Of a DNA stretch of 64,000 bases, positions 49,592-61,429 are shown piece after piece (the first letter of the stretch is position 1; each line of letters begins with the position of its first letter). Position numbers and translations under genes: made by a program. Source of the stretch: Isoetes taiwanensis. Its lineage: Eukaryota > Streptophyta > Lycopodiopsida > Isoetales > Isoetaceae. The stretch covers positions 9,503,284 through 9,567,283 of the forward strand of contig JAJEKV010000052.1 of the NCBI GenBank assembly GCA_021234155.1. The letters are read 5' to 3'. Under the pieces are notes generated by a model that worked only from the letters and a program-made list of their open reading frames with translations, did no database searches and was not told where the DNA came from.

Positions 49592-52500
49592 TTGAACTAC
49601 TCAAAGGCAGTAAAGCAGTTCTTACAGTTCATCCCCAAGGAGAACAGGCAAGAATGTATTGAAAAGCAGTTGTGCTTCAGGTGCTTTCAGCCAGGACATC
49701 GAACACATAATTGTCCATTTGTGATGAATGCGGTGTTAGCGGAGCCAGGAGGATGGGAGACACCCACGGACATCGACGAAGAAGATGCTCCCGACTACAT
49801 CCAGGGTGAGTGCCACATCTTTGCCGCTATTGACTCCGAGAATGCTGAGAGTCAGTACTAAGTCATTTCGACGATTGGGAATGCCCAAGCCAAATCTTTC
49901 ATAGTATTGATAGACACAGGGAGTACCCACAATTTTGCTTCGCCCAGGATGGTACAGATGTTGAAGCTGAAGTATTTGAAGTCCAAGTCTAGGCCGGTTG
50001 TGTTGGCAAGTGGGGCAATCCGACACGCAACAGGGAAGAGGATCAACTTCGACATAGACTTGCCAGGTATCAATGTTGGAATGGGAGCAGAAGTGATGAA
50101 TATCGGCAAGTACGACTTGATCATAGGCATGGAATACCTTGGACCGGCTGGAGCCGTGATTGATTGTGGGAAGCGAAAAGTAACCTTAACGACGCTAGAG
50201 GGCAAAGTCATTGAGATAGCAGGTAAAAAAGTCACCCTAATCATGCAATGCATGTCTAGTAAGAAGCTACTTAAATGCATAAGGAAAGAGCAAGTGGCCT
50301 ATGTCTTTAAACTCAAAGTTGACGAGCAAGACACAGAGGAAGGCAAAGAGGCCAGAGCAAGCTCCCAAAGCCTATAGCAAAGTCGGTGAAGGAATTCCAT
50401 GATTTGTTCCCTGATGAGATTAAGCAACTTCCACCGTACAGATGAGTAGAGTGTGAAATAGCACTTGAGCCAGGAACCAAGCCAACAAGTAAGGCGCCCT
50501 ACAGAATGTCAACTCAGGAGTTGACGGAACTAAAGAAGCAATTGCAAGAGTTGCTAGACCTAGGGTTTAGAAGACCTAGTGTCTCCCCATTTGGAGCGCC
50601 AATACTCTTCGTCAAGAAGAAGGATGGAAGTCTTAGAATGTGCATTGACTATCATCAATTGAACAAGCACACCATCAAGAACAGATATGCCCTACCTCGA
50701 TCAGATGATTTGATGGATCAACTGCAAGGAGTAAAGGTCTTCTCCAAGATAGATCTGAGGTCAGGCTATCACCAGATCAGAATCAAGGAAGAGGACATCC
50801 ATAAGTCTGCATTCAGGACGAGATATGGCCATTATGAGTTCACAGTGATGCCGTTTGGATTGTCCAATGCTCCAGCAACCTTCATGAGGCTTGAATGATG
50901 TTTTCCCCGAGTTCCTAGATGCTTTCATCATAATTTTCATTGATGACATTCTAGTCTACAGCGCATGTCCATCACTTGAGAAAAGTACTTGAAAAGTTGA
51001 GGAGGCATCAGCTTTTTGTGAAGCTATCCAAGTGTCACTTCGCAACAGAAAGAGTGGAGTACTTGGGGCAAGGATATCCACCGACCCTGCAAAGATTGAG
51101 GCGGTAATTGATTGGCCGGCACCAAAGAACATACATGAAGTGAGGAGCTTCCGTGGCTTAGCATGGTATTATAGGAAGTTCGTTAAGAACTTTGTAAAGG
51201 TGGCAGCTCCATTGACAGACCTCACCAAAGCAGGAAAGATAAAAGATTGGGCAAGTCATTCGCAAAAGAAGGCCCATGCAGCATTTGAGACGTTGAAGGA
51301 AAGCTTTAACGACCGCGCCAGCCTTAGTCTTGCCGGATCCAAGCAAGGATAAGCTTGTGGCAACAGATGCTAGCAAGATAGCAACGGGTGCAGTCCTCAT
51401 GCAGGAGGGAAGGGTAGTCGCATACGACTCCAAGAAGATGAATGATGCAGAGCAACGCTACCCGACTCATGACCAAGAGCTTTTGGCCATTGTGAGGGCC
51501 TTAAGAATCTGGAGGTGCAGAGCAACGCTACCCGACTCATGACCAAGAGCTTTTGGCCATTGTGAGGGCCTTAAGAATCTGGAGGCACTAGACACAGATC
51601 ATCAAAGCCTCCAGTACATCTTCAAGCAACCACTCCTGAATTTGAGGCAAAGGAGGTGGATGGAGTTTCTCGAAGAATACGACTTCGAAATAGTCTACAA
51701 GCCAGGCAAGCTAAATGTAGTCGTAGATGCGCTCTCTAGAAGCCATTGAAGACAAGAACACATTGCAACGCCATATCGACTCTCACAAGTGAGTATGGCA
51801 AAAGGATCGAAGAGACGTTGCCATCAGACGGCGACTTTAAAGAAGTATGGGCAAGCCTCTCTAAAGAGGCAAGAACAGATAAGGAAAGGGAGACCTTCAA
51901 GCATTATAAGAAGGAAGGTAACTTGCTATATCATAAGAATAAGTTGTGTGTATCAGAAACTTCGGGAGTAAGGAAGTTAATACTCCACGATACACACAAC
52001 AGTCCCATAGCCGGGCATGCAGGGTTCATGAAGACATATTTCAAGGTCAGAAGCAGCTACTTTTGGCTCGGGGTGAAGAAGCAAGTAGGATATACATTCG
52101 GGAGTGCCAGTTATGCCAGCAGACAAAAGCGGAGCAACTCCGAATTCCAGGAGCCTTAGAGTCATTGCCAGTGCCAAATGCAAAATGGGAAGTCATAAGT
52201 ATGGATTTCATTACAGGGCTTCCAAGGATAGTAAGAGGCAAGGATGCACTAATGGTGGTGGTGGACAAGTTGTCAAAGATGGCACATTTTGTGCCGTGTA
52301 GAACCATAGACACGGCATTGGACACTGCCGTATTGTTCACCAAAGAGATCTTTAGACTCCACGGAATGCCGAGGAAAATAATCTCGGATAGAGACTCTAA
52401 ATTTATGAGTGCATTCTGGCAGGATTTGTTTACCACCATTCAGACGAAGCTTTCTATGAGTACAGCATATCATCCGCAGACGATGGTCAGACGGAGCGAA

Positions 52501-53301
52501 CCAACCGGATCATTAAAGATATGCTAAGGAGTTATGTTTGGAACAAACAATCTAAGTGAGAGGATTTCATCCACTTAGTGGAGTTCGCCTACAACAACAC
52601 CAAGCAGGAGTCATCCCAGATGTCTCCTTTCATGATTAATTATGGGTATCAATGTCTTACCCCAGATATATGGCACAACCCAGTGTCAAAAGTGGAAGTC
52701 TCCCAGCAGATGTTAGCGGATATGCAACAGTTAGTGGAGGAGGTAAGAGGATACCTACTAGCAGCGAGAAGTAGGCAGAAAATCATAGCCGATAAGCACA
52801 GGACGGTAAGGGAATTTCAGGTGGGAGACAATGTATGGTTGAAGATCAAAGTAAAGCAGGCCAAGCTCCGCATCGAAAATTGCAAGAAGCTTGCTCCAAG
52901 ATGGGCTGGGCCATTCAGGATAACCAAAAGAGTAGGAAGCCAATCCTACAAGCTGGACCTACCAACACATCTCAAAATCCATAAAGTCTTCCATGTAAGT
53001 CTCCTAAAGAGGCACACTCCTAATCCAGAGGAAGTATTGGAGACAACTGAGTTACTGGAAATGACGGACGACCAGCTTGAAATTGTCCCATAGGTTCTTC
53101 TTGACAGGGCCTATAAGAAGACAAGAAGATCTCAATTTCTCCAATACCTAGTGAAATGGACGCACTTACCTGTGGAAGACGCTACGTGGGTACTACAATC
53201 AGATTTGGAGAAGCAGTACCTCCAATTCATGGAGCAATGGAAGGGTCGGCTCGTCATCAAAGTAGTCGACACCGACCCGATAGGTGAGTGGAAGGTAGAT
53301 T
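49592..53301 (+). pseudogene. Ty3/gypsy chromovirus gag-pol, broken
   Basis: The domain order is that of a plant chromovirus. There is a CCHC zinc knuckle (CFRCFQPGHRTHNC, about 49677), an aspartic protease motif (IDTGSTHNFASP, about 49909), reverse transcriptase ([19 protein letters not shown] and [13 protein letters not shown], then FIDDILVYS near 50940), RNase H (ATDASKIATGAVLMQEG, about 51362), integrase zinc finger and core (SMDFITGLPR; ISDRDSKF), and a C-terminal chromodomain (YLVKWTHLPVEDATW, about 53145). Breaks include frame changes near 50892, 50985, 51345 and 52485, in-frame stops near 52558 and 53091, and a 70-bp tandem duplication at 51445. The 5' LTR, leader and most of gag are absent. 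The element cannot move by itself. Confidence 0.92.
51445..51585. repeat. Tandem duplication of about 70 bp in the RNase H region
   Basis: GCAGAGCAACGCTACCCGAC begins at 51447 and again at 51517. The copies are nearly identical, so the duplication is younger than the rest of the decay. Confidence 0.93.
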
Positions 53302-53973
53302 AAACAGTCTACTTCCGTCCCACGGAAGTAGACGACCTTGAGAGATAAGAGGTCATTCAGACATGCATTGATAGGAAAACACCTCTAGTCAATGCCTAAT
53401 ACGGGAAGGACGCCACCCTTCACGCCAAAGGCAACTAAAGGTGTAGGCATGAGTGAGCATCCTAGGCATGATAGGGCGCTGTCTCCACGGCCAAGATGGA
53501 AGAAACATAATCTTCCTATGCCGGGAGATTAGCCTTGCATCCATATAAATTGTAATCAATGGGTGGTTCCCTAACAACCAACTTTGAAATAATTAAATGT
53601 ATACTGACGTAGTGTTGGACCTGCAGACCAATAGAAGAGTCTAGCGGCAGGAAGGTCGCACTGCGAAGACTTGTAACACATGTTTTGTCATAATGTGTTG
53701 TAAGGAAACGATACGGAACCTTAATTAGAGAATTTTTGAAACTACATTAAGGATAATGGTGTACGCCATAAAATTTTGTGAATAATAGACGATAAAGCAA
53801 GAGGATGAAAGAACCTCTTATCATAGTATGATATTAAACAAGGATGTATTATGATAAATTAAAATATTACCTTGGGGTAATTATGTTGTAAAATTATATG
53901 TATCAAATGTAATTGCAGGGTATGCAGGTTTCCAAGGTGGAGAGACGCGTGATGCTGAGGACAGCATCAATTC
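53302..53973. other. Retrotransposon 3' untranslated spacer
   Basis: Noncoding stretch between the chromodomain stop and the polypurine tract. No additional ORF is supported. Confidence 0.6.
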
Positions 53974-53986
53974 AAGGTGGGGAGAT
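53974..53986 (+). other. Polypurine tract
   Basis: AAGGTGGGGAGAT directly precedes the TGTGAC start of the 3' LTR, the expected site for plus-strand DNA priming. Confidence 0.75.
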
Positions 53987-55496
53987 TGTGACATTCCAGT
54001 ATAACATACGATCCGAATATGTATATTATACTGCCACATCACACGTACATGTCATCATGACAAGTACTTGAGGGCCGTAAAGGGTTGCACCTAGGGGGCA
54101 ACCTCATATGTTGTGCATGTATATTAAACATATACAACTAAAACCCCCTTGCCAAGTGGCAACACCCCATTTGGTCCCTTCTAACTTAACCCTAAAAGTT
54201 CACATATAAGGAACCAAAAGGGAAACCCAAAACCTTTTCCTTTTCGCATTTTGGCTTCCTTGGGCCATTCCGGCCAAGCCAAGATCCTAGTTCGCATTGC
54301 CAGGCGCCGATAAGCCGCATTTGCACAACATATCTTCCAGGAGCAGCTGCCTTCAGCCTGAACGAAGGCATGGACGCATTCCGAGGATCTAGAGCAAGTC
54401 AGGGATCAGATAAATGGTTATTCTGTTGTGCAATGCCGATTTTTAGTCTGGCAATGAGCTGGTTTAGCATGTTAGTTCAGCCTTAAAGGCCTTATAGATT
54501 CTGAGATCACAAGTCCTAACAAAGGAACCTAACTATGGATGTTTAGGTAGATAGATTAGATGTTATTCTATATTTCAGTTCTTTGATGATGATGATGTTC
54601 TATTCTATGCTCTCCTGTGTATTGGGAAGGGGGGTAGAGACCCTGAAAGCCTCAGTAGTTGATGTATCTAGATAGCCTCATTAATTCCCAATTCCCGCCT
54701 GGTTGTGGGTGGCGGGGCTAGACCGGTGGAATAAGGGGGACTTGTCCCATCACTGATTGATCCCTCTGGTGTATAAAGCCTACCGGGGATCTTAGCAGGC
54801 TAGGCTTAATGGCTTGCCATTGCATGAGCTCGACACCTCTTGGGTGATGCGTCACCTCCAATGGGGTTCAAGTCGAGTACGGGCAGTGGCCCTCTAGCCG
54901 CCTGTGATGGCATGCATGCCTCACGGGGAGTGAGGTGACTCTCCTCCTGCCTCATCGGGACTGGGGAGATGCAACCCAAGAGTAGCCATCTTAGCTATGC
55001 ACCCGGCAGGCTACGGTCCGGTCCCAAGACTTTTCAACCTACTCTGCAAAGTGTGCACGGGAGGGGCGGATAGAGTGGACTACTCAACAGCCATGTTCTT
55101 ATGCCACCCCAATCCATTTGCCATGAATTCGGTCTGCATTGACTTCTAGAGACCCAAGCCGTCGGTCGATCCCCCATGAGTCTGAGCCTGGGTAGGATGC
55201 CCCTCTGATGCTGTTATTTATGATTGTTGCTATTACACATGTTATGATATGTATGTATTCACCCTTCGAGGTGACTTTATCGATGTATTGATGTCATGTG
55301 CTCATGTTTATTCGCGCTTCCGCAGCTAGGTCGATCCCGAAGGAAGCCGAGGCAAATGACCCATCCACTCTTCCTCACTGACCCAGTTCTTGGGATTGGC
55401 GTCAGGTGGATGGCCCCTGCCAGTTTGGCTGTCATGGGGATGAACTCTGCCTTTTGATACGATGGGAGCATCGCAGAGGAAGTAGGGGACGTCACA
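53987..55496 (+). mobile_element. 3' LTR of the chromovirus, about 1.5 kb
   Basis: Starts TGTGAC just after the polypurine tract and ends GTCACA, a perfect 6-bp terminal inverted repeat. A CATATAAGGAACC TATA-like box near 54202 fits the U3 promoter. No 5' copy is present, so divergence dating is impossible here. Confidence 0.78.
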
Positions 55497-57619
55497 GCTA
55501 TAGACTCAATATCCTTTTGTCCTTTTAGGATAGTCACGTTCATGTTCGTGGGGTCATGCTTAATAATAAAGTGTTTTTGTTTTAAGAGCCATTTTTGTCA
55601 TTCTACCAGATAGAGTATCACCAATATGCATGGATGATATTTATCGATTTTTCCATGCGGCGAGACATGTGATTTTATGGTGACAAGCAATTCCTCAGAA
55701 ACATATATAGGATATACATAAGGAACGCTGTTTATACCGGATCTCATGCATCATCAAGGCTCGAAATGATGCTTTGAAAAATGCTGAAGTTATTGACAAT
55801 AACTTATAGATGCATTGTGAAAGAACCCATATTGAAAATATGGGTTGGTACGTTGTTTTTAGCTTTGATGCACTATCAAAGGGGTTCAAATTGCGGAAAA
55901 GAATGACACACACCAGCATTGTTGTACGGCTCTGATTTACCTAAAATTGCATATTCTCATGAAAGCAATCAATTTCAATTGTGGACCCTATTTTGGTGCC
56001 GAGGTGGATACATAGCACATGTTGCACATCATTGTAACAGAGGAAACATAAGTCAATACCACACAAGAGAAGTCTCAACGTCCCCATAAAGATGGGGTAC
56101 TACATGAGAGGAAGTTTGTGTAAGTGTCAATGCCTTTATAAAGATGGGATACTAAGAAGAAGGAAAAAAAATAAATAAAAACAATTTTTACATCACGAGA
56201 GGAAGTCTGATTTTTCAACCGAAGGCTATCTGAGTTTGAGATGTGAAGGCATATAGCAATCAGACTTTATGTAGTAAGGAATGGCAAGGAGCGAGTTGTT
56301 GCGTGTTGAAACAACCTATTGAGCTGTGAAGCAGTGAGCTAGCTATTTCACCGCCCTGCCATTTCTTTACAAGAAAGTTAGGGATGCCAACATTTTACGT
56401 GTCAAAAAAATTTTTAGGCAAAACGTCACATTTTGAGGTGACCAAGCATATATACCTATTACTTTGGGCCAAAAAAGGGCGAAATGTCACAGTCCTAAGT
56501 TTTATATATATTTGGGCCGATGCAAAAATCACATCGAGCAAGCAAGGGTTTAGACAAAAGTCCAGGGGTTGATGACGGTGCCAAACTACGAGGATGCCAC
56601 GTGTAGGCAACAAGTCGGTGACGAAGAAGGAGCCCGTCAAACGAATATGCGGCCGTCAAATGAAGGGCAACAAAGGACACAACCCGGTTAGAGCAACAAG
56701 CAAGCAAGCCACTTGCCCTCTTATGCTTGGCTGCCTGCCTTGCTTACTTCCGCAACAGCGATTCCGAATGTGGGGTCGCCGGCCTTCGTCCTGATTCTAG
56801 AGGCCTCTACATTTTGGTCTGTTTCGCCTTACATCTCTTTTTACATTTAGGGCTTCTCGATCTTTTGCTTCAAATCTTCGGTGGCGTCTGTTGGGTCTTG
56901 CTTCTTTCGAATGTGGATACCTGATTTTGCGAGTCTGGTATGCCTGCGAATCTTTTGTTATTGTAGATTCTGTTTAGAAGTTTGAACTTCCATCTTATAA
57001 CGGAATACCCACAGAAGTTTCTGGGAGCTCAAAGCATTTGGGACTTTTTAACCCTTTCATGGTTAAACAACATAAAGAATTGTTCAATTTGCATCTTTTT
57101 TTTCTTCTTATCTACTTCCATGCATTATCATAATTTTGGGTCACTTCAAGATAATTCAACTAATTTACCCATGAAATTATGAATGCGCATTATGAATTCA
57201 AAAAATTGTATCGAAAACAAAATTGTGCATGCATATGCATGCACCCTAAGTTTAGAAAATGCATGGTTTTGACTTGATAAGTTTTGCTGCCCACTTTACC
57301 AGGCCTGCTGCGGATAATTATATACAATATTTCTAAAATCTCAAAAAAAATATCTACTTACACCCTAGATTGCAGTAGGTGTGGAGAAACTTGGATGTCT
57401 ATAAAGGCAAGGAGACATTTTGTTATAACTCAATCTTATCTCTCTCTGTTTCTCTTATTCTGCAAGCATGTTCACATACTGCATGGAGATGTTTAGTTAG
57501 AAAATCATTTCTGTTGATCATTATGCTTATGTTCTCTTCTTATTTGCAGATGGGTTCCCATTGATTTAATGCGGTTGCAATTTCCAGTAGTTCAATCAGG
57601 AAGTAGGAGTGCATAAGCA
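55497..57619. other. Upstream region of the RMD5 gene with a possible 5' UTR intron
   Basis: A CTG|GTATGC donor at about 56937 and a TTTGCAG acceptor at 57549 could bound an intron in the 5' UTR, with the leader exon at about 56750-56937. Repeated phrases (AAAGATGGGRTACTA near 56090 and 56140) are seen. No other gene is recognised. Confidence 0.35.
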
Positions 57620-58768
57620 ATGGAGCTGACACCTATACAAGAAGCTTTTGATAGGGTATCAAAGAAGCAGAAAGTATCTTATTCAAGAACTGACGATGTT
57701 ATTAACTCATTCTTGAGTGAGATTGAGCGAACTGTTAAAAGACTTACTGATGGAGAAGCTGGCATGGACCATAAAGCCATATTAAGTGAGTTACAGGTAA
57801 AGCTGAATGAATTAGGACCATTGAATCAGCTTGGAGCACTACAAAAGGAGGTAAACTTGGCATTAAGCAAGTATGGAAAATTGATGGATAAGCAGTTCTG
57901 CACGGATATGTCAAAAGCCTACAGGGAAATGGAATTTGACAGCCATCTTGTAAACAAAATCATTGCTCTTCACTTTTACAGGCAAGGCCTATTTGAACTT
58001 GGCGATTGCTTTGTGAATGAGGCACAGGAATTAACTGCATCATCTCTTAAGGTGCCTTTCCTTGAAATGTATCAGATCCTTGAGCATATAAGAGCTAAAA
58101 ACCTTGAACCTGCATTAGCTTGGGCACAGTCATACCAGGAGGAGTTAAATGAGAAGGGCTCATCACTTAAGTTCAAGCTGCATCAGCTGCAATTTATTCA
58201 CTTGTTAGTAAGTAGTGGTCGGTCCACAGCATTAACATATGCTAGAAGTTGTTTCCAACAGTTTGCATCTAAGCACATGGGAGACATAAGAAGGCTGATG
58301 GGTTCTTTAATCTGGGCCGAAAAACTTTCTTCTTCACCTTATGGGGACCTGCTTTCTTCCTCTCATTGGGAGGATGTTGCACTTGAGTTTACAAGGGAAT
58401 GTTGCAGTCTGTTGGGTCAGGCCTATGAAAGTCCTTTGCAAGTGACCATCTCAGCAGGCTGTCAGGCATTGCCAACATTGGTGAAGCTTGTGACTGTGAT
58501 GGCAAACAAGAAAAATGAATGGCAATCAATGAAGCAGCTACCTGTTGAGATAGAGCTTGATAAAGAGTTTCAGTTCCATTCAATCTTTGCATGCCCTGTA
58601 TCAAGGGATCAAAGCACAGCTGAGAATCCACCCATGCTTTTGCCTTGTGGTCACGTGCTTTGCAAGCAGTCTATTCATAAGCTTGCCAAGCAAAGCAACC
58701 GACCTTTCAAGTGCCCTTATTGCCCATTGGAGGCCACATCTGCACAGTGTAAACAGATATTTTTCTAA
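57620..58768 (+). CDS. RMD5: RMD5/GID2-type E3 ubiquitin ligase subunit, intronless CDS
   Basis: 382 residues, close to the usual length of RMD5 proteins (about 390). It is a RING-bearing subunit of the GID/CTLH ubiquitin ligase complex, which in yeast degrades gluconeogenic enzymes and is conserved in plants. An N-terminal helical region is followed by a LisH-like segment (HLVNKIIALHFYRQGLFELG, about 110-129), a CTLH/CRA region (EMYQILEHIRAKNLEPALAW, about 150-169; FIHLLVSSGRSTALTYAR) and a degenerate RING (FACPVSRDQ..; LPCGHVLCKQSIHKLAKQ; FKCPYCP) ending QCKQIFF, the typical C-terminus. The Cys-rich core appears complete for this RING-Gid type. The start is the first ATG. The whole CDS is in one open frame, either natural for the family or a retrocopy. 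Confidence 0.93.
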   Translation: MELTPIQEAFDRVSKKQKVSYSRTDDVINSFLSEIERTVKRLTDGEAGMDHKAILSELQVKLNELGPLNQLGALQKEVNLALSKYGKLMDKQFCTDMSKAYREMEFDSHLVNKIIALHFYRQGLFELGDCFVNEAQELTASSLKVPFLEMYQILEHIRAKNLEPALAWAQSYQEELNEKGSSLKFKLHQLQFIHLLVSSGRSTALTYARSCFQQFASKHMGDIRRLMGSLIWAEKLSSSPYGDLLSSSHWEDVALEFTRECCSLLGQAYESPLQVTISAGCQALPTLVKLVTVMANKKNEWQSMKQLPVEIELDKEFQFHSIFACPVSRDQSTAENPPMLLPCGHVLCKQSIHKLAKQSNRPFKCPYCPLEATSAQCKQIFF

Positions 58769-60644
58769 CCTTGTTTTTTCTCCATTGTTTATGTTTTATC
58801 ATGAAAGGAGAAGGAAAAAGCAAGGTTAACTATGCTCATTTGTTCAATGTGTTTGCATTGCATGTTAGACACTATTAGGAAGTTATTTGGTCGATGTAAA
58901 AATTGATTTCAGGGATTCCAACTCAATTCAGGGCCAGACAGGAACGTTGTTGATTAATGAATAGGCTTAGTATCTATGCCCTCTTTATCAATTATGAGGA
59001 AGAACTTGATATGGTAATGGAGCATCCCTCGATTTTAGACATGCAGCCATTTTCGTAAAGTTGATATGAAGTTGCATTTGATACATCACAAGTTGCTGCT
59101 GACGTGTATTGGGGCCTGTGGCTTGTCAGTCATGCTGGTCAGTTCAAGTCGTACTAAAGGAACAGGAACAGTTAGAGCAGTTAAACTAAAGGAACTGCAT
59201 TTCTATTTAACAGTAGACAGAAGTCTGTACTGTATTGAAGGAAGAGAAGAAATTCATGATGGGCTCAAATTTTCAAGGGACGGTCAAAACATGCCCAAAA
59301 TGAAATTTGAGATATGAATATCTTTTGAGCCTTTTAAATGCCATATGAAATTTGAGACAAACAAATTTTAAATAGACACAATAAAAAAACGAGATGTTGT
59401 GCATAGAGTGTTACCATTAGGTGTCCCAAGCATGTGGTTGCATGTTCTTTGTTTTGAAAGTTCTTTTGAAAGTTCTGTGTTGGTGGAGGCAGGTGGTGTT
59501 GCGAATTGCATAAAAACTAGGAATAAGTTCACATAAACTAAAAATAAGTTTATGATTTTCCGTGCATATAAAGGATAAGTGCTCTTCACAAGATTTCCAC
59601 TCACGAGCAAAAAAAAGGTATATTGGACAAAAAAAAGTATATTGGAAAAGTTACATTTTTTGCATTTTCGTAAAACAAGAAAAGCTCAAATTATAATAAC
59701 CGTCAATATATAATTCCCTCTTTTTTTTAAGGAAAGGAAGGGTTTTTATATTTGAGTGTTTGTCATCAATTTCAATTTTGAACTGTTGATGCAGATGGGT
59801 GGTTGAGATTGAGGATTTGGGAAAGGGCACAAGACATTATATATTATATGCATAACCGTTTTCCCAAATAACCATTTTCAAAAAAAAAAACATTTTCAAA
59901 TAGATGAATGCCAGAATGGTACAAAATTTTATTTAGGCCACTCACCGTGCTTTTGTAGTTTGCCTAAGAATTCACATGCAAACTTGTGGCCGACTTTCTA
60001 GACGGGACCTCCTTTTTTGTTGTTTTGCGACAGTCCCGACCAGGTTTCTGTAGTTCCTTTGCATTGGGGAGATGCGTCTTCTAAGAAGGTATAATGGAAT
60101 AGCATTGGGAATTTTGAGGTGCGTCTCATTCTTGGACGATTCATAATGCATGAACAATTTTTCCTTATTCATGGGAGTATTTTATTGCAAACAATGTGTG
60201 GATAATCCCTTCACGGGCTATATGATGCCTGACAAGCAAGAGACGGCAGCACAAAACCAATTCTTAGATCCCCCAATTTGAAGGAGCGTCGCATTCCTAC
60301 TCCGGGAAGTGGTAAACCCGGGCAGGAAATTGTGATAAGCTCGGCCATGGATCTGGTAGCCATCGCCTCATGCATCCGAGATCCATGGCCCATCTCATGT
60401 CCAGCATGCACCAATGCATGCATCCGTGAGCCCATCCCTGGATTCGATGGATGGGGCCTAAGATAGATAGACTGCAAACTATACCTGCCAATCTGTACCG
60501 GTCTGATATAATTCCCTTCCACTTTTAATTTTTACCTGCTTTCAGCTGCATCTACGTACTCAATTTGCTCTGATCGTTACTCAAGCGCCTCTTTCCCACA
60601 CAATCTGGGTGCCCAACACACTCAACTTCAACGACCATTGAGAA
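58769..60644. other. Intergenic region
   Basis: No gene is recognised. TATATTGGA.AAA is duplicated at 59619 and 59638. The stretch 60280-60480 is GC-richer with several near-palindromes around CCATGG and GCATGCA, but no coding signature. Confidence 0.35.
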
Positions 60645-61163
60645 TTGGCCTTTGCAACGATTCCCGAAGCCACATTTTACGTTTTTCTTAAGGCTGTAAG
60701 GCGGACGGAGTGCAAGAACTTCGGACCTCCCAAGAACTACGCTATCCGAAGCTTGAAGGGCGACCGTCATGACTTGAAGGTCCAGCGGAGGCCCGGTCTC
60801 GTTACGATAGGGTGGACCACGATGTCGCCCGGTGAGTTAGGAATCCTTAAACCTTACTCCAAAACCTTAGCATTTGAAGAAAATTTAATACTCAGTTCCT
60901 CCTTTTACATGGCCCGTGCTAGGAGGCTTAGCTTGATCGCATTCCGAGACCCCCTCAGGTTCATTTACAAGAGATGCTCTGGATTGGCAATTGGAGTTGC
61001 ATCCAAGGCCAAATGCAAGCTTCCATCTTTGCTCACCCTCTTGAATTTTTCCTTTGATGATGAGGAGCAATCTTTAATTCTAGTGTACACATGTTTCATC
61101 CCAACAACTAGGGTTGGAGACTTTATAAAAGCGAGGAGGAGAACTGTCGAGGGTCCCATATAA
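60645..61163 (+). CDS. Unrecognised open frame next to the MULE relic
   Basis: About 170 codons stay open, beginning in a region without an ATG (the first in-frame ATG is at about 60822). The predicted protein is basic and hydrophobic (for example LSLIAFRDPLRFIYKRCSGL and FIPTTRVGDFIKARRR). I do not recognise it. It may be the N-terminal exon of the neighbouring transposase or an unrelated fragment. Confidence 0.25.
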   Translation: MAFATIPEATFYVFLKAVRRTECKNFGPPKNYAIRSLKGDRHDLKVQRRPGLVTIGWTTMSPGELGILKPYSKTLAFEENLILSSSFYMARARRLSLIAFRDPLRFIYKRCSGLAIGVASKAKCKLPSLLTLLNFSFDDEEQSLILVYTCFIPTTRVGDFIKARRRTVEGPI

Positions 61164-61429
61164 ATTTTTACAAAGCGTGATTCTCGATGCAGAAACCGGG
61201 GCAGCTCAAAGAGATTGGCGGATGAGAATTCCTACCTAAGCTTTGTCAAGTAAGTAATTTTCTGCATGACCACGAAAAATGAATCTTGCCAATGTAGGTT
61301 ACAACTTGCCTACAATTCAGCTAACCTTGGCAATTATGTGACAAATGACTATTGGTGCTTTTGGGCCACAAGATCATAGGGACCATCCTCCTCCACTTAC
61401 AAACCAATCATGCGGGGAGCAAAACCAAT

